The notes beneath the pieces were generated by a model. It was not told where the DNA came from. It saw only the letters and a list, made by a program, of their open reading frames with translations, and searched no databases. Of a stretch of DNA of 64,000 nt, positions 8,480-16,677 are shown in pieces; position 1 is the first letter of the stretch, and each line of letters begins with the position of its first letter. The stretch is taken from NCBI RefSeq assembly GCF_030252425.1, contig NZ_CP126994.1, positions 3,529,001-3,593,000 on the forward strand. The letters are read 5' to 3'. The DNA is from Acidisoma sp. PAMC 29798 (GTDB lineage: Bacteria > Pseudomonadota > Alphaproteobacteria > Acetobacterales > Acetobacteraceae). A program made the position numbers and the translations under genes.

Positions 8480-9520
8480 ATGAGTCGCAAACGATTTCTC
8501 GTCACCGGGGGTGCTGGCTTCGTCGGCAGCCATATCGTGGCCGCTCTTCTTGCAGAGGGCCATGAGGTCGTGGTGTACGACAATTTGTCCTTGGGCCATC
8601 GCGCCGCCGTGCTGCCCGGTGCGCGCCTGATCGTCGGTGATCTCGCCGATGGTGCGGCCATCGACGCCGCGCTGTCGGATGGCCCCTGGGATGCCGTCTT
8701 CCACTTCGCCTCGCTGTCTCTGGTCGGAGAAAGTATGACGCTGCCATTCAAATACCTGCTTGAGAATGGCGTCAACGGGATCCGACTGGTCGAGGCCTGC
8801 GTAAGGCACGGCATTAAACGCTTTGTGTTGTCATCGACGGCCAATCTCTTCGGGGCCGCCGACCGCAGCCCAATTGACGAGACGGTCGCTATAAACCCGC
8901 ATTCCCCCTATGGTGAAAGCAAGTTCATGGTCGAGCGCGCCCTGTTCTGGGCAGATCAGATCCATGGCATGCGCAGCGCGTGCCTGCGCTACTTCAACGC
9001 AGCCGGCGCCGATCCTGATGGTCGTCTGGGCGAAGATCATACGCCCGAGACGCATCTGATCCCCCTGGCGATCGACGCCGTTCTGGGCCGTCGGCCGCCG
9101 TTGTCGATCTTCGGATCGGATTACGCCACACCCGACGGCACCTGCATCCGGGACTATATTCATGTGACCGATCTCGCGGATGCCCATATCCGCGTGCTGA
9201 CCCAGCTCGACAATCGCAGCGTTCACTACAATGTCGGCACCGGTCGCGGCTATTCGGTTCTGGAAATTGTGGAGTCGGTGGCCCGCGTCGCCGGCAAGCA
9301 GGTGCCGGCGACCATGGCCGGGCGGCGGGCCGGTGACCCGGCGGTATTGGTCGCGGGTGCCGACAAGCTGCGATCTGAAACCGGTTGGTCACCGCGCTTC
9401 ACCGACCTCGATGACGTCGTGGGCACGGCCTTTCGGTGGCGTGAAGCGCATCCCCGTGGCTACGATGATGCCGTGGCGCGGTCAGCGCCGACATCCACAC
9501 CGCAACGCGTCCGCGCCTAA
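8480..9520 (+). CDS. galE: UDP-glucose 4-epimerase (extended SDR family)
   Basis: The enzyme interconverts UDP-glucose and UDP-galactose with bound NAD in the cytoplasm. The 346-residue protein begins KRFLVTGGAGFVGSHIVAALL with the GxxGxxG motif. The catalytic YGESK (Y-x3-K) is in SPYGESKFMVERAL, followed by RYFNAAGADPDGRLGEDHTPE and the C-terminal signature GTGRGYSVLE, all typical of GalE. I chose ATG 8480 because the Rossmann strand starts immediately after; an open frame extends upstream to 8336 but its sequence is unlike the family. It would feed UDP-galactose to glf and to galactosyltransferases of this locus. Confidence 0.93.
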   Translation: MSRKRFLVTGGAGFVGSHIVAALLAEGHEVVVYDNLSLGHRAAVLPGARLIVGDLADGAAIDAALSDGPWDAVFHFASLSLVGESMTLPFKYLLENGVNGIRLVEACVRHGIKRFVLSSTANLFGAADRSPIDETVAINPHSPYGESKFMVERALFWADQIHGMRSACLRYFNAAGADPDGRLGEDHTPETHLIPLAIDAVLGRRPPLSIFGSDYATPDGTCIRDYIHVTDLADAHIRVLTQLDNRSVHYNVGTGRGYSVLEIVESVARVAGKQVPATMAGRRAGDPAVLVAGADKLRSETGWSPRFTDLDDVVGTAFRWREAHPRGYDDAVARSAPTSTPQRVRA

Positions 9521-9524
9521 AAGG

Positions 9525-10853
9525 TCAGTCCGTGATCTCAAGGATCACGGCATGATCGCTCAACGTCAGCGGGATTGAGGTCGCATCTCGCAACGTGCGG
9601 ATGGGCTCTGTGCCCGTCGTGATGTCGTAGACCTTCACGCGTTTATGGGCGGTTGGGAAGGTCACGGTCACGCGGTCCTCACCGGCACGGCGCTCATTCC
9701 AAACTACAAGTTCGAAGGCCCCCGTACTCTTCTGCAACAGCAGGTCATGCACCGTGCTCGGCGGCTGCGCGATCGCATAGGGAAGGACACCCGGCGCCGG
9801 CACGGGCGTGTCGTCTGCCAGTATCGTCGTGAGGGTGTGGATATAGACCGCTGACGCCTTCGGTGTATTGCCGTGATACAGGCCCTGGTCGCCTGGGCCG
9901 CCCTCACCGTCTCGCAACTCATAGATGAAGGTATAGCGCCAGCCGCGTGTGAACTGGGCCAGATAGGTATTGGTCAAGACCGTGCCCTGGGTGCGCTCGC
10001 CGCCGGCATTCGTGGTCGTGTCCCACCCCGTCTCGGTCGTCACGCGCGGCACCGTCTGCAATTGGTCCTTGCTATAGCCTTGAAAGTGGCGAAACCAGGT
10101 CAAGCCGTTATTGCCGTACAACCCATCCCAGCGGTCACTCAAGGTCGGGTCGGCCGCATTCCAGGCCTGATTATCTCCGTAGGTACCGCCGTTTCCGCCG
10201 GTGCCCGTGACATAGTTATGCACGTTCACGTCGTCGAAGAAGTGCGTGCCTGCAGGGAAAGACGCCGCGAGGCCAGGCGGGATGGTGGCAAATTGCAGCC
10301 CGACGTCATCCGTCTCGGCCCCGGTTTCTGAAGGCCCGAAGATGGGATAGGCCTTGAGCAGGGGATGGGCTTTCACCGCCGCATAAAGATCGGCCTGAAA
10401 GCGCGCGACCGCGACCCAGCTATGGCCGAACCCGCCACCTTGGCGACCCTCATAGGTGATCGGGAAATTATTCGGCTCGTTCGGCCCCTCCAAGGCGAGC
10501 AGCGCCCCGGCCTTCGCCAGAACCTCACCCGATGCGATCAGCCCCTTGAGGTCACCGCCGCCGTTGAGGGTGAAATGCACCCCCGTCTTGCCGGCGATCA
10601 TCACGTCGCTGGCCACGTTGCGCTCCCCGTCCCGCACCTGGCGAACCCCCAGATACTTGAGCGGCTCCACGTAAGACGCCGGATCATACCCCTGATCGAC
10701 ATGGGTATTGACGCCCAGCGACTCCAGGAAGTCGCTGGCGCTTGCGGCAAGGCCGTGGGGCGGCGCCGGAGCCGCCGCCATCAGCGGAAGCGCCATCACA
10801 ACCGGTGTGATGGCGCGTCGGCCGAGGGAGGCAAGCCGTGGAATTGCGACCAT
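9525..10853 (-). CDS. Secreted glycoside-hydrolase-like protein (clan GH-A fold)
   Basis: A 442-residue protein with an N-terminal signal-like segment (basic RRA, then ITPVVMALPLMAAAPAPP), so probably periplasmic or exported. The body resembles (beta/alpha)8 glycosidases. ALEGPNEPN has the Asn-Glu pair expected of the acid/base catalyst, and VTTETGWDT carries a candidate nucleophile Glu about 160 residues later. The last 80 residues look like a beta-sandwich. It could trim, edit or degrade the EPS made by this locus. The family number is uncertain (GH5/GH39-like). ATG 10853 lies eight bases after the priming-transferase stop; upstream residues of the longer frame belong to that gene's antiphase. 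Confidence 0.65.
   Translation of the reverse strand: MVAIPRLASLGRRAITPVVMALPLMAAAPAPPHGLAASASDFLESLGVNTHVDQGYDPASYVEPLKYLGVRQVRDGERNVASDVMIAGKTGVHFTLNGGGDLKGLIASGEVLAKAGALLALEGPNEPNNFPITYEGRQGGGFGHSWVAVARFQADLYAAVKAHPLLKAYPIFGPSETGAETDDVGLQFATIPPGLAASFPAGTHFFDDVNVHNYVTGTGGNGGTYGDNQAWNAADPTLSDRWDGLYGNNGLTWFRHFQGYSKDQLQTVPRVTTETGWDTTTNAGGERTQGTVLTNTYLAQFTRGWRYTFIYELRDGEGGPGDQGLYHGNTPKASAVYIHTLTTILADDTPVPAPGVLPYAIAQPPSTVHDLLLQKSTGAFELVVWNERRAGEDRVTVTFPTAHKRVKVYDITTGTEPIRTLRDATSIPLTLSDHAVILEITD
9530..9550. terminator. Hairpin at the galE / hydrolase convergence
   Basis: CCGTGATC (9530-9537) and GATCACGG (9543-9550) form a perfect eight-bp stem with a five-base loop. It lies nine bases after the galE stop, inside the last codons of the minus-strand hydrolase. 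It is a likely intrinsic terminator or barrier for galE, though the T-run is missing. Confidence 0.4.
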
Positions 10854-10861
10854 TCTCGTGG

Positions 10862-12286
10862 TCAATGCGCCCCGCTGCGTCCCAGCACCGCCGGGAAGGT
10901 CTTCAGAAGCACCGCGATGTCCAGCCAGACAGTCCAGTTGTTGACATACCAAACGTCGAGCTGAACGCGCCGGGCGTAGGAGGTATTGCTGCGGCCGCTC
11001 ACCTGCCAAAGACCCGTCACGCCGGGGCGTGTGCCGTAGTAATGGGCGATGTCATCCCCATAAAAGCGTGCCTCGTTCTCCACAATCGGGCGCGGCCCGA
11101 CCAGGCTCATGTGCCGAAGGAGCACGTTGATGAGCTGCGGCAATTCATCGAGGCTCGTCTTGCGCAGAAAACGACCGACCGGCGTCACGCGCGGGTCGCG
11201 GCGCAGCTTCTGGTTCGCTTCCCATTCGGCGGCGAGAGCCGGATCCTTCGCAAGCGCCTCCTGCAAAACGCGATCGCCATCCACCACCATCGTGCGGAAC
11301 TTCAGGCACGGGAAAGACTGCCCGCCGATGCCAAGGCGGCGATGCGCAAAGAACATCGGCCCGCCGCTCCGCAGGTTCATCAGCGCGACGACCAGGAAGA
11401 TGGGGCTCGTCAAGATCAGCAGGATCAGCGCGGCAGAGACGTCGAGGACCGTCTTCACGACCTGAGCCAGCGGCCGAGACGCCCCATGCCGGAAGGACAG
11501 CATGACGACGTCATGGCTGAAGAAGCGGGTCGCTTCCCAAGCGGCGGCGGGCAGGGCGTGGGACTCAGGGGCAATGGCAAAAGGAATGCGTTCGCGAAGC
11601 GCCGATTCGATCAGCTTCCTTTGCAGTGTCTTGTCACCGTCGAGGGCGAAAAGAATGCGGTCGGCGCGAAAGCGATCGATCAGCGGCCATAGCAGCGGGC
11701 CACCACGACGAACCGTCAGCTCAACGGGATCGACGCGGCCAACGATTTCGAAGCCGAGGCCGGGGTCCGATGCAAGGGCTGCCTCCGCAGCAATGGCGCT
11801 CGCGCCTTCGCCGACAAGCACGATGGAAAGCGTCCAAACGCCAGCCTTCGACAACAGATATTTCGTCATGGCATTGGCGAATGTCGCGATGATCGGGAAG
11901 AGGGTGAACACCGCCATGGTCGGAACGCGATCGACAATGTCCCGGTTCAGGATAGCGACCACCAACTCCGCCGCGACAGCCCAGAAGCTCGCATGGAAAA
12001 TCAGTTTCAGCTCGGTCCAGAACGGGACACGCTGATTGTATCGGCCATTGAAGACGACATAAGCGATCGTCGCGGCATACAGAACGGCGACATCCCGGAA
12101 GGACGCAAAATGCCCAAAGGCATCGGCGGGTGCGATCGCGGCCGGAAGAAGGCCGCAGCCGATCGCCACGATCAGGATGCAGAGCGTGACGGCGAGGCCA
12201 TCCGCGACGCCGAGTGACAAAGCGCATGTGATGGGTGAGAAGCCAAGCTTGGCCTTGGCTGGAACGCCAGGCCGCGTCATCGCCAT
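10862..12286 (-). CDS. Undecaprenyl-phosphate glycosyl-1-phosphate transferase (priming enzyme; WbaP/GumD/AceA-like)
   Basis: This polyprenyl-phosphate transferase starts each repeat unit by moving a hexose-1-phosphate onto undecaprenyl phosphate at the inner membrane. The 474-residue protein has about four N-terminal membrane segments, a soluble CoA-binding-like middle region, then a membrane helix and the bacterial sugar-transferase domain. Signature pieces of that domain are RRLGIGGQSFPCLKFRTM, the DELPQLINVL loop with Asp-Glu, and MSLVGPRPI. ATG 12286 and 12280 are both possible; the annotated frame upstream of these has no family similarity. It is followed after eight bases by the hydrolase gene, so the two are probably cotranscribed. 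The sugar transferred (Glc or Gal) is not readable. Confidence 0.92.
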   Translation of the reverse strand: MAMTRPGVPAKAKLGFSPITCALSLGVADGLAVTLCILIVAIGCGLLPAAIAPADAFGHFASFRDVAVLYAATIAYVVFNGRYNQRVPFWTELKLIFHASFWAVAAELVVAILNRDIVDRVPTMAVFTLFPIIATFANAMTKYLLSKAGVWTLSIVLVGEGASAIAAEAALASDPGLGFEIVGRVDPVELTVRRGGPLLWPLIDRFRADRILFALDGDKTLQRKLIESALRERIPFAIAPESHALPAAAWEATRFFSHDVVMLSFRHGASRPLAQVVKTVLDVSAALILLILTSPIFLVVALMNLRSGGPMFFAHRRLGIGGQSFPCLKFRTMVVDGDRVLQEALAKDPALAAEWEANQKLRRDPRVTPVGRFLRKTSLDELPQLINVLLRHMSLVGPRPIVENEARFYGDDIAHYYGTRPGVTGLWQVSGRSNTSYARRVQLDVWYVNNWTVWLDIAVLLKTFPAVLGRSGAH

Positions 12287-12710
12287 CTCGGCTAACACTT
12301 GGTGACTCTTTAGAAATGCCAACGGACTCTCCCAACCACACGTAGTTGCGTCACGGGGAGTTCTATTCTGGACACCGCGTTCTGAGACGGCGGCTCTTCG
12401 GATGCATCCATCACCTGGAAGGGCATGAAACTTTCGCCACCCGCCACGAAGGTTCACTGACCGATGGTGAGGGGGACTAGTCGAAGAGTGATCCGACGAG
12501 GTAGTGAGTATGACGGAGCGTAAGCTTCTACCTCTTTGGGAGATATCGGCTGACTGCCTCGTCGGCCTCAGTGGTTCTTGCCTTCCTCTCCCGTTCGCCC
12601 GTAGCTTGCGGTTCTGAGGCGCCTGCCCACGCCTGATGGCCGGAGCTGTTTGTCCGTGCACTGCGTTGCTTGACCATACGGCCATACCGCCTCGGACGGA
12701 CCCTCAGCCC
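12287..12710. other. Divergent intergenic region between the priming transferase and the outer-membrane protein
   Basis: These 424 bases hold the promoters of two divergent EPS genes. The main feature is a 13-bp inverted repeat (12493-12505 with 12553-12565; one G-U pair as RNA) around a 47-base loop, listed separately. No coding frame here resembles a protein. I could not assign -35/-10 boxes with confidence. Confidence 0.4.
12493..12565 (+). promoter_or_regulatory. Long-stem inverted repeat upstream of the outer-membrane protein gene
   Basis: Arms CCGACGAGGTAGT and ACTGCCTCGTCGG pair over 13 positions, nine of them an uninterrupted perfect run, around a 47-base loop. The element ends 145 bases before ATG 12711. 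It may be a leader RNA structure or a protein-binding site; it matches no riboswitch class I can recognise. Confidence 0.4.
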
Positions 12711-14072
12711 ATGCAGATGACGTTTCAGACCCGCCTCAAGCCAGCCGCAGGACGGGAATGCTGGGCGGTTTCATCCCTGCTGGCGGCCACGATGCTCACC
12801 TGGGCGGGTGCGGCCTGCGCTCAAACGACCACCGATGCCTATTTCCCCACGGGCAACACGGGTTACGACCAGCAGCTCGGCGTGACAGTGCTCTCGCGCT
12901 TGCGCCCCGCCTACGATGCGCCCGGCATCCATCTCGGGGGCTTCACCATTCGCCCCAATCTGGACCAGACGATCTTCGACAACTCCAACGTGAATGGCAG
13001 TTCCGACTCCGGTGCAAGCTCCCGCAGCTGGGGCTCGCAGACCGCCGCCTCCGTCTCTGGCCAGTCGGATTGGAGCCGCAACAGCCTAGCGGCCACCGTC
13101 GGCGTAGACCACTTCCAGTTCTTCGGTCTGCCGAGCGAGACCTATACCGATTACAACATCGGCCTCTCGGCCGGCTATACCATCGGCGACTCTCCCCTCA
13201 CCGCGTCTTACTCCCACCAGTCCTTCCATAGTCTCGGCACTGCCATCGGCACCGCGAAGTCTGACACGCCTCAGCTCAACGAAACCGATAGCGGGGAGCT
13301 GAGCTACACCTTCAATACCGGCCGCTTCGCCATCACGCCGACCCTGGATGTCAGTGCTTATCGATTTGGCGATATCACGTCCGGCGGCATCACACAGAGC
13401 CAGACCTCTCTCGACAGGAAGGTGATCGCGGGCGGCGTCGTGACCCGCTACGCGCTGACGGACGAGTCGCATCTCCTCTTCGTCTTCCGCGGCGTCGACA
13501 CCATCTTCGACCTGTCGTCTGCGGACGGCGAGTCCAGTCCCAACTCGACGAGCGAGCTTTTCCTCACCGGCCTCGATTTCCAGGCAGAGAGCGTCTGGCG
13601 CTACAGCCTGTTGGTCGGCGTCGAAAATCGGTCATTCGCGAGCGATCTGTATGCGACAGAAACGGCGCCGATCGCGGCAGCAACGGTTGTGTGGACACCC
13701 ACAGGTGTCCTCACCCTGACGGGCACCGCCTCCCGCACGGTCGAGGATCCGACGTCACCCGGCAATGACGGTTTTGTGCTGAATCAGGCGCGCCTAGTCG
13801 TCGATTATGAGCTGCTGCGTGACGTGCTTCTGCAAGCACGCGGCGGCATCCAATACGTCCAGTATCTGCAGAGCGGCAAGCAGACCAGTTATTCTGCGGG
13901 TGCCGGCGTCACGTGGTTGATCAATCGGAACCTGCGCCTGTCCTTGAACGAGGATTACACGACGCAGTCATCCGCGGACAGCGTGTCAGCCGATCAGGCC
14001 GCGCTGATCGAGGACCAAAGTGGCGCGTACCATCAGAACCTGGTCGCAGCGACGCTGCATATCGGGTTCTGA
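12711..14072 (+). CDS. Outer-membrane beta-barrel protein of the EPS locus
   Basis: A 453-residue protein with a signal peptide (hydrophobic WAVSSLLAATMLTWAGAACA, cleavage after ACA) and then a region rich in alternating Tyr/Ser/Thr beta strands. It ends in an aromatic C-terminal residue (TLHIGF) as typical outer-membrane barrels do. It resembles the beta-barrel porin-2 type proteins that accompany EPS loci in acetic acid bacteria. A role in polymer passage through the outer membrane is plausible because the GumB-like lipoprotein here is short and lacks its own outer-membrane helix region. ATG 12711 is preferred over the upstream 12636 because it places the signal peptide correctly. Confidence 0.75.
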   Translation: MQMTFQTRLKPAAGRECWAVSSLLAATMLTWAGAACAQTTTDAYFPTGNTGYDQQLGVTVLSRLRPAYDAPGIHLGGFTIRPNLDQTIFDNSNVNGSSDSGASSRSWGSQTAASVSGQSDWSRNSLAATVGVDHFQFFGLPSETYTDYNIGLSAGYTIGDSPLTASYSHQSFHSLGTAIGTAKSDTPQLNETDSGELSYTFNTGRFAITPTLDVSAYRFGDITSGGITQSQTSLDRKVIAGGVVTRYALTDESHLLFVFRGVDTIFDLSSADGESSPNSTSELFLTGLDFQAESVWRYSLLVGVENRSFASDLYATETAPIAAATVVWTPTGVLTLTGTASRTVEDPTSPGNDGFVLNQARLVVDYELLRDVLLQARGGIQYVQYLQSGKQTSYSAGAGVTWLINRNLRLSLNEDYTTQSSADSVSADQAALIEDQSGAYHQNLVAATLHIGF

Positions 14073-14076
14073 GGAC

Positions 14077-14145
14077 GGCGGAAGACGCTGCGCTTTTCCG
14101 CCCTACAACGCCTCCGTAGGGCGGAAAAGCGCAGCATTTTCCGCC
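14077..14145. repeat. Dispersed palindromic repeat, copy 1
   Basis: A perfect 20-bp inverted repeat (14087-14106 with 14116-14135) around a nine-base loop, flanked by outer arms GGCGGAA/TTCCGCC. It begins four bases after the barrel gene's stop and ends seven bases before the convergent wza-like stop. The core TTTTCCGCCCTAC is shared with the copy at 47884-47952. Likely an intergenic palindromic repeat that also acts as a two-way terminator. Confidence 0.85.
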
Positions 14146-14152
14146 AGAAAGA

Positions 14153-14755
14153 TCAGAAATACCGCTCGAAGATGGTCACAACGTCGCCCGGCAGAATCGG
14201 CTCGCCTCGGGTGGCACGTCCTTCGAAGGAGTGGCCATCGACGGTCCGCAGGATCGACACGTAGCCAGTCTGGGCGCGATAGGTGAAACCGCCGGCAATC
14301 GCCACGGTCGTCAGCGCCGTCATCCCCGGCTCATACGGATACTGGCCGGGCTTGACCACCTCACCCAAGATAAAGATGGGCCGGTATTCGGCGATCTCGA
14401 CCGAAACGCTCGGGTTGAGAAGGATTTTCTTCTCCTTCAAATCGTCCTCGATGCTGGCTTCGAGTTGATCGGTCGTCAGGCCGCTCGCTGGAATCTGGCC
14501 CAGCAGCGGCACCGAGATTTGTCCACGGTCATTGACCGTGAAGCGCCCGGTCAATTGCGTCTGGCCAAAGATCACCACCCGGACCTGCTCGCCTGGCCCG
14601 AGGGTATAGGGGCCCGACTGCGTCACGGGCAAAGGCGGCAGCCCTGATCCAGGTGCGCAACCCGCCAGCAAAAGGCAACTCACCGCTGTGGTGGTCGCCA
14701 TGCGTCGGATCAACGATCCTGTGCGACGTCGTGAATCGTTAAGGAATCGTGCCAT
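14153..14755 (-). CDS. Polysaccharide export lipoprotein, GumB/Wza family
   Basis: A 200-residue outer-membrane lipoprotein of the EPS secretion channel. A lipobox (LLLAGC, Cys33) follows the signal peptide. The poly-export domain begins YTLGPGEQVRVVIFGQ and includes GQISVPLLGQI. One SLBB-like domain follows (FILGEVVKPGQYPYEPGMT). At 200 residues it is the size of GumB and about half of E. coli Wza, so the C-terminal membrane-crossing helix is absent. It is the last gene of the wzc-wzy-GT-transglycosylase-wza array, 66 bases after the transglycosylase. ATG 14755 is used; Met19 (14701) would shorten the basic n-region. Confidence 0.9.
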   Translation of the reverse strand: MARFLNDSRRRTGSLIRRMATTTAVSCLLLAGCAPGSGLPPLPVTQSGPYTLGPGEQVRVVIFGQTQLTGRFTVNDRGQISVPLLGQIPASGLTTDQLEASIEDDLKEKKILLNPSVSVEIAEYRPIFILGEVVKPGQYPYEPGMTALTTVAIAGGFTYRAQTGYVSILRTVDGHSFEGRATRGEPILPGDVVTIFERYF

Positions 14756-14821
14756 TTTTAATTTTGCCCGGGTTGTCGAAATGCACGCACGGCATAGGAT
14801 CTGTGCTGAAACAAGACGCTG

Positions 14822-15595
14822 TCAATGTGCATAGCTGAGGAGAACCTCTCCATGATCGCGACGCAGGCGCCGTTTTACGGTCTGGTGGTGAATAGGGGCT
14901 AACGACGGCACGCTCCAGTCATTCGTATCGGTGGGCGCTGCCGTGGCCGCCTGGGGATCGAGGGTCGCCGCCCAGGCTGTCTGAAGCAGGCTCAACTGCG
15001 TCGGCGGCGGAGGCGCCATCGCCACGTCTTCCCCCGGCAGCCGGTCGTTCAGTGCATTCTCGACGCGCTGACGATAGGGAACAGCGAGCGCCAGGGTCTG
15101 GGAGTGATAGAACCCCACCGCCTGGCGCCAATCCCCCGTCGATGCATGCAGCGACAGCAGGAAGCGCGCGGCGTAATCGGCATTCGCGGCCGGATCGAAG
15201 GCGACATCGACCGTCTGGAAGGCACGTGGGTGATACATCAGATTGACCTGCATACAGCCGGTATCGATTGAGGCTTGGCCCTTGGCCTGCGCCGCCTGCA
15301 CCCACGCCACCGCCGCCGCCTTACTGGCGAAATAGTAGCTTTGGCCCTCGGATTGAACGGTCCAAGGCCAAGGTTGCCGCTGATGGGTCGCGGCATCCGG
15401 CCGACCTGATTCCACCTGCCCGATGGCGAACAGCAGCCCGGTCGGCAAGTTGTAGCGCTGCTCAGCGGCGCGTGCCGCAGTGGCACACAACCCACCCGGT
15501 GCCGCGTCCAAGGCCTCGGCCTGCGCGTCTGTCACGATGACACCCATCGCCAGCATCGCCCACAGCCCAAGGCCGAACCGAATGAACCGGCTCAA
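14822..15595 (-). CDS. Secreted lytic transglycosylase (SLT-like)
   Basis: A 257-residue periplasmic muramidase-like enzyme. It has a signal peptide (FGLGLWAMLAMGVIVTDAQA), then the SLT catalytic fold: LLFAIGQVESG with the presumed catalytic Glu62, and DTGCMQVNLMYHP matching the GxMQxN motif of family 1. Such enzymes cleave peptidoglycan glycan strands to make room for envelope machines. The gene starts with a TTG that overlaps the upstream glycosyltransferase stop (TTGA), with GAGG eight bases before it. It is therefore translated as part of the EPS operon, probably to help the export complex cross the wall. Confidence 0.82.
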   Translation of the reverse strand: MSRFIRFGLGLWAMLAMGVIVTDAQAEALDAAPGGLCATAARAAEQRYNLPTGLLFAIGQVESGRPDAATHQRQPWPWTVQSEGQSYYFASKAAAVAWVQAAQAKGQASIDTGCMQVNLMYHPRAFQTVDVAFDPAANADYAARFLLSLHASTGDWRQAVGFYHSQTLALAVPYRQRVENALNDRLPGEDVAMAPPPPTQLSLLQTAWAATLDPQAATAAPTDTNDWSVPSLAPIHHQTVKRRLRRDHGEVLLSYAH

Positions 15596-16677
15596 GACGC
15601 GCGCCTCACCACATCGGCCAATCTGCGCGCCGACGCGTCCCAGCTCAAAGACGCCGCGCGCGCCAAGCCTCGGGCTTTGAGCGTGTCGGCGAGACCGGTC
15701 TCGTCGAGCAGCCGTTCCACGGCCCGGACGATCGACACAGGCGCGTCATTGTCGAAATAGAGCGCGTCCTCGCCGCAGATTTCCTGCACCGCGCCACCGG
15801 CGGACGCGACCACCGGGCAACCGCAGGCCATGGCCTCCACCGGCGGCAGGCCGAAGCCTTCGTAGCGCGAGGGAAACAGCAGGCAGGCGGCATTCTCGTA
15901 AAGGGCGCGCAGCTCGGCATCCGTCGTGCGGCCAAGGCGACGTTCGCCCAGGCCATCGCCACTCGCATCCTGAAAGACGTCCTTGTTCGCGCCGCCGGCC
16001 ACCGCGATGACCATGCCGCGCTTCTGCAACATAGCGCCGACTTCGCGCAGGGCCGAGAGGTTCTTGTGCGCGGCACGGCTGCCCACGACGAGGGCGAATT
16101 GACCGGGCACTAAGCCATGGCGGTCGAGAATGGTGGGGTCGGCGGGCACCCGCAAAACATGATCTGCGCCCTCATACATCACCGTGATACCGGCAGGGTC
16201 GAGGCCGAGCCGCTTGGCGATGCGCTGGCGTGAGAAATCCGACACCGTGGCGATTTGCGCGCCGGTCTTGGCGAGCGAATGCTGGAGGCCCTTGTACCAA
16301 AGGCGAAAGCGCCATGAGTAGGAATAGGGCGTGTCGAAGACACCCGCGTCATGAATGACCACGACCTGTCGGCGCCCCGCCAGCACCGGCGCCGTATTGC
16401 CTAGACTGATCAGCGTGCCGCGCCGCGCGGCCTTGGGAAGCTCCATCTGCTCCCACACATGGCCGCTGCGCGTGCCAACTTCCCGTGTTTGAAGGCGGCT
16501 GCTCGGAGTAGCGAGGCGCGTCCGGTTGCCCATCTTCGGTGTCAGCAGGGTCGTCTCCGGCCAGGCATCCATCTGCATCAGCCGCTCAATGGCACCGACA
16601 ATTTCAGCCGAAAACCGCTGAACGCCGGTGACGGGCTGGGACACGAAGCGGCCGTTCAAGAATACAGGCCCGGTCAT
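15592..16677 (-). CDS. Glycosyltransferase family 4 (mannosyltransferase-like)
   Basis: A 361-residue GT-B glycosyltransferase. The C-terminal nucleotide-sugar site reads YEGFGLPPVEAMACGCPVVAS with both EX7E glutamates. The N-terminus GRFVSQPVTGVQRFSAEI matches the group of GT4 enzymes that includes WbpY/AceC-type mannosyltransferases. GSRAAHKNLSALRE is the typical interdomain strand. The start ATG overlaps the stop of the upstream polymerase gene (ATGA), and its own stop overlaps the transglycosylase start. It presumably adds a sugar of the repeat unit on the cytoplasmic face. Donor is not deducible; GDP-mannose is a reasonable guess. Confidence 0.85.
   Translation of the reverse strand: MTGPVFLNGRFVSQPVTGVQRFSAEIVGAIERLMQMDAWPETTLLTPKMGNRTRLATPSSRLQTREVGTRSGHVWEQMELPKAARRGTLISLGNTAPVLAGRRQVVVIHDAGVFDTPYSYSWRFRLWYKGLQHSLAKTGAQIATVSDFSRQRIAKRLGLDPAGITVMYEGADHVLRVPADPTILDRHGLVPGQFALVVGSRAAHKNLSALREVGAMLQKRGMVIAVAGGANKDVFQDASGDGLGERRLGRTTDAELRALYENAACLLFPSRYEGFGLPPVEAMACGCPVVASAGGAVQEICGEDALYFDNDAPVSIVRAVERLLDETGLADTLKARGLARAASLSWDASARRLADVVRRAS

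Noticed and set aside
11109-12035. Plus-strand frames opposite the priming transferase
   Set aside because: Shadows; no family resemblance and no ribosome-binding site.
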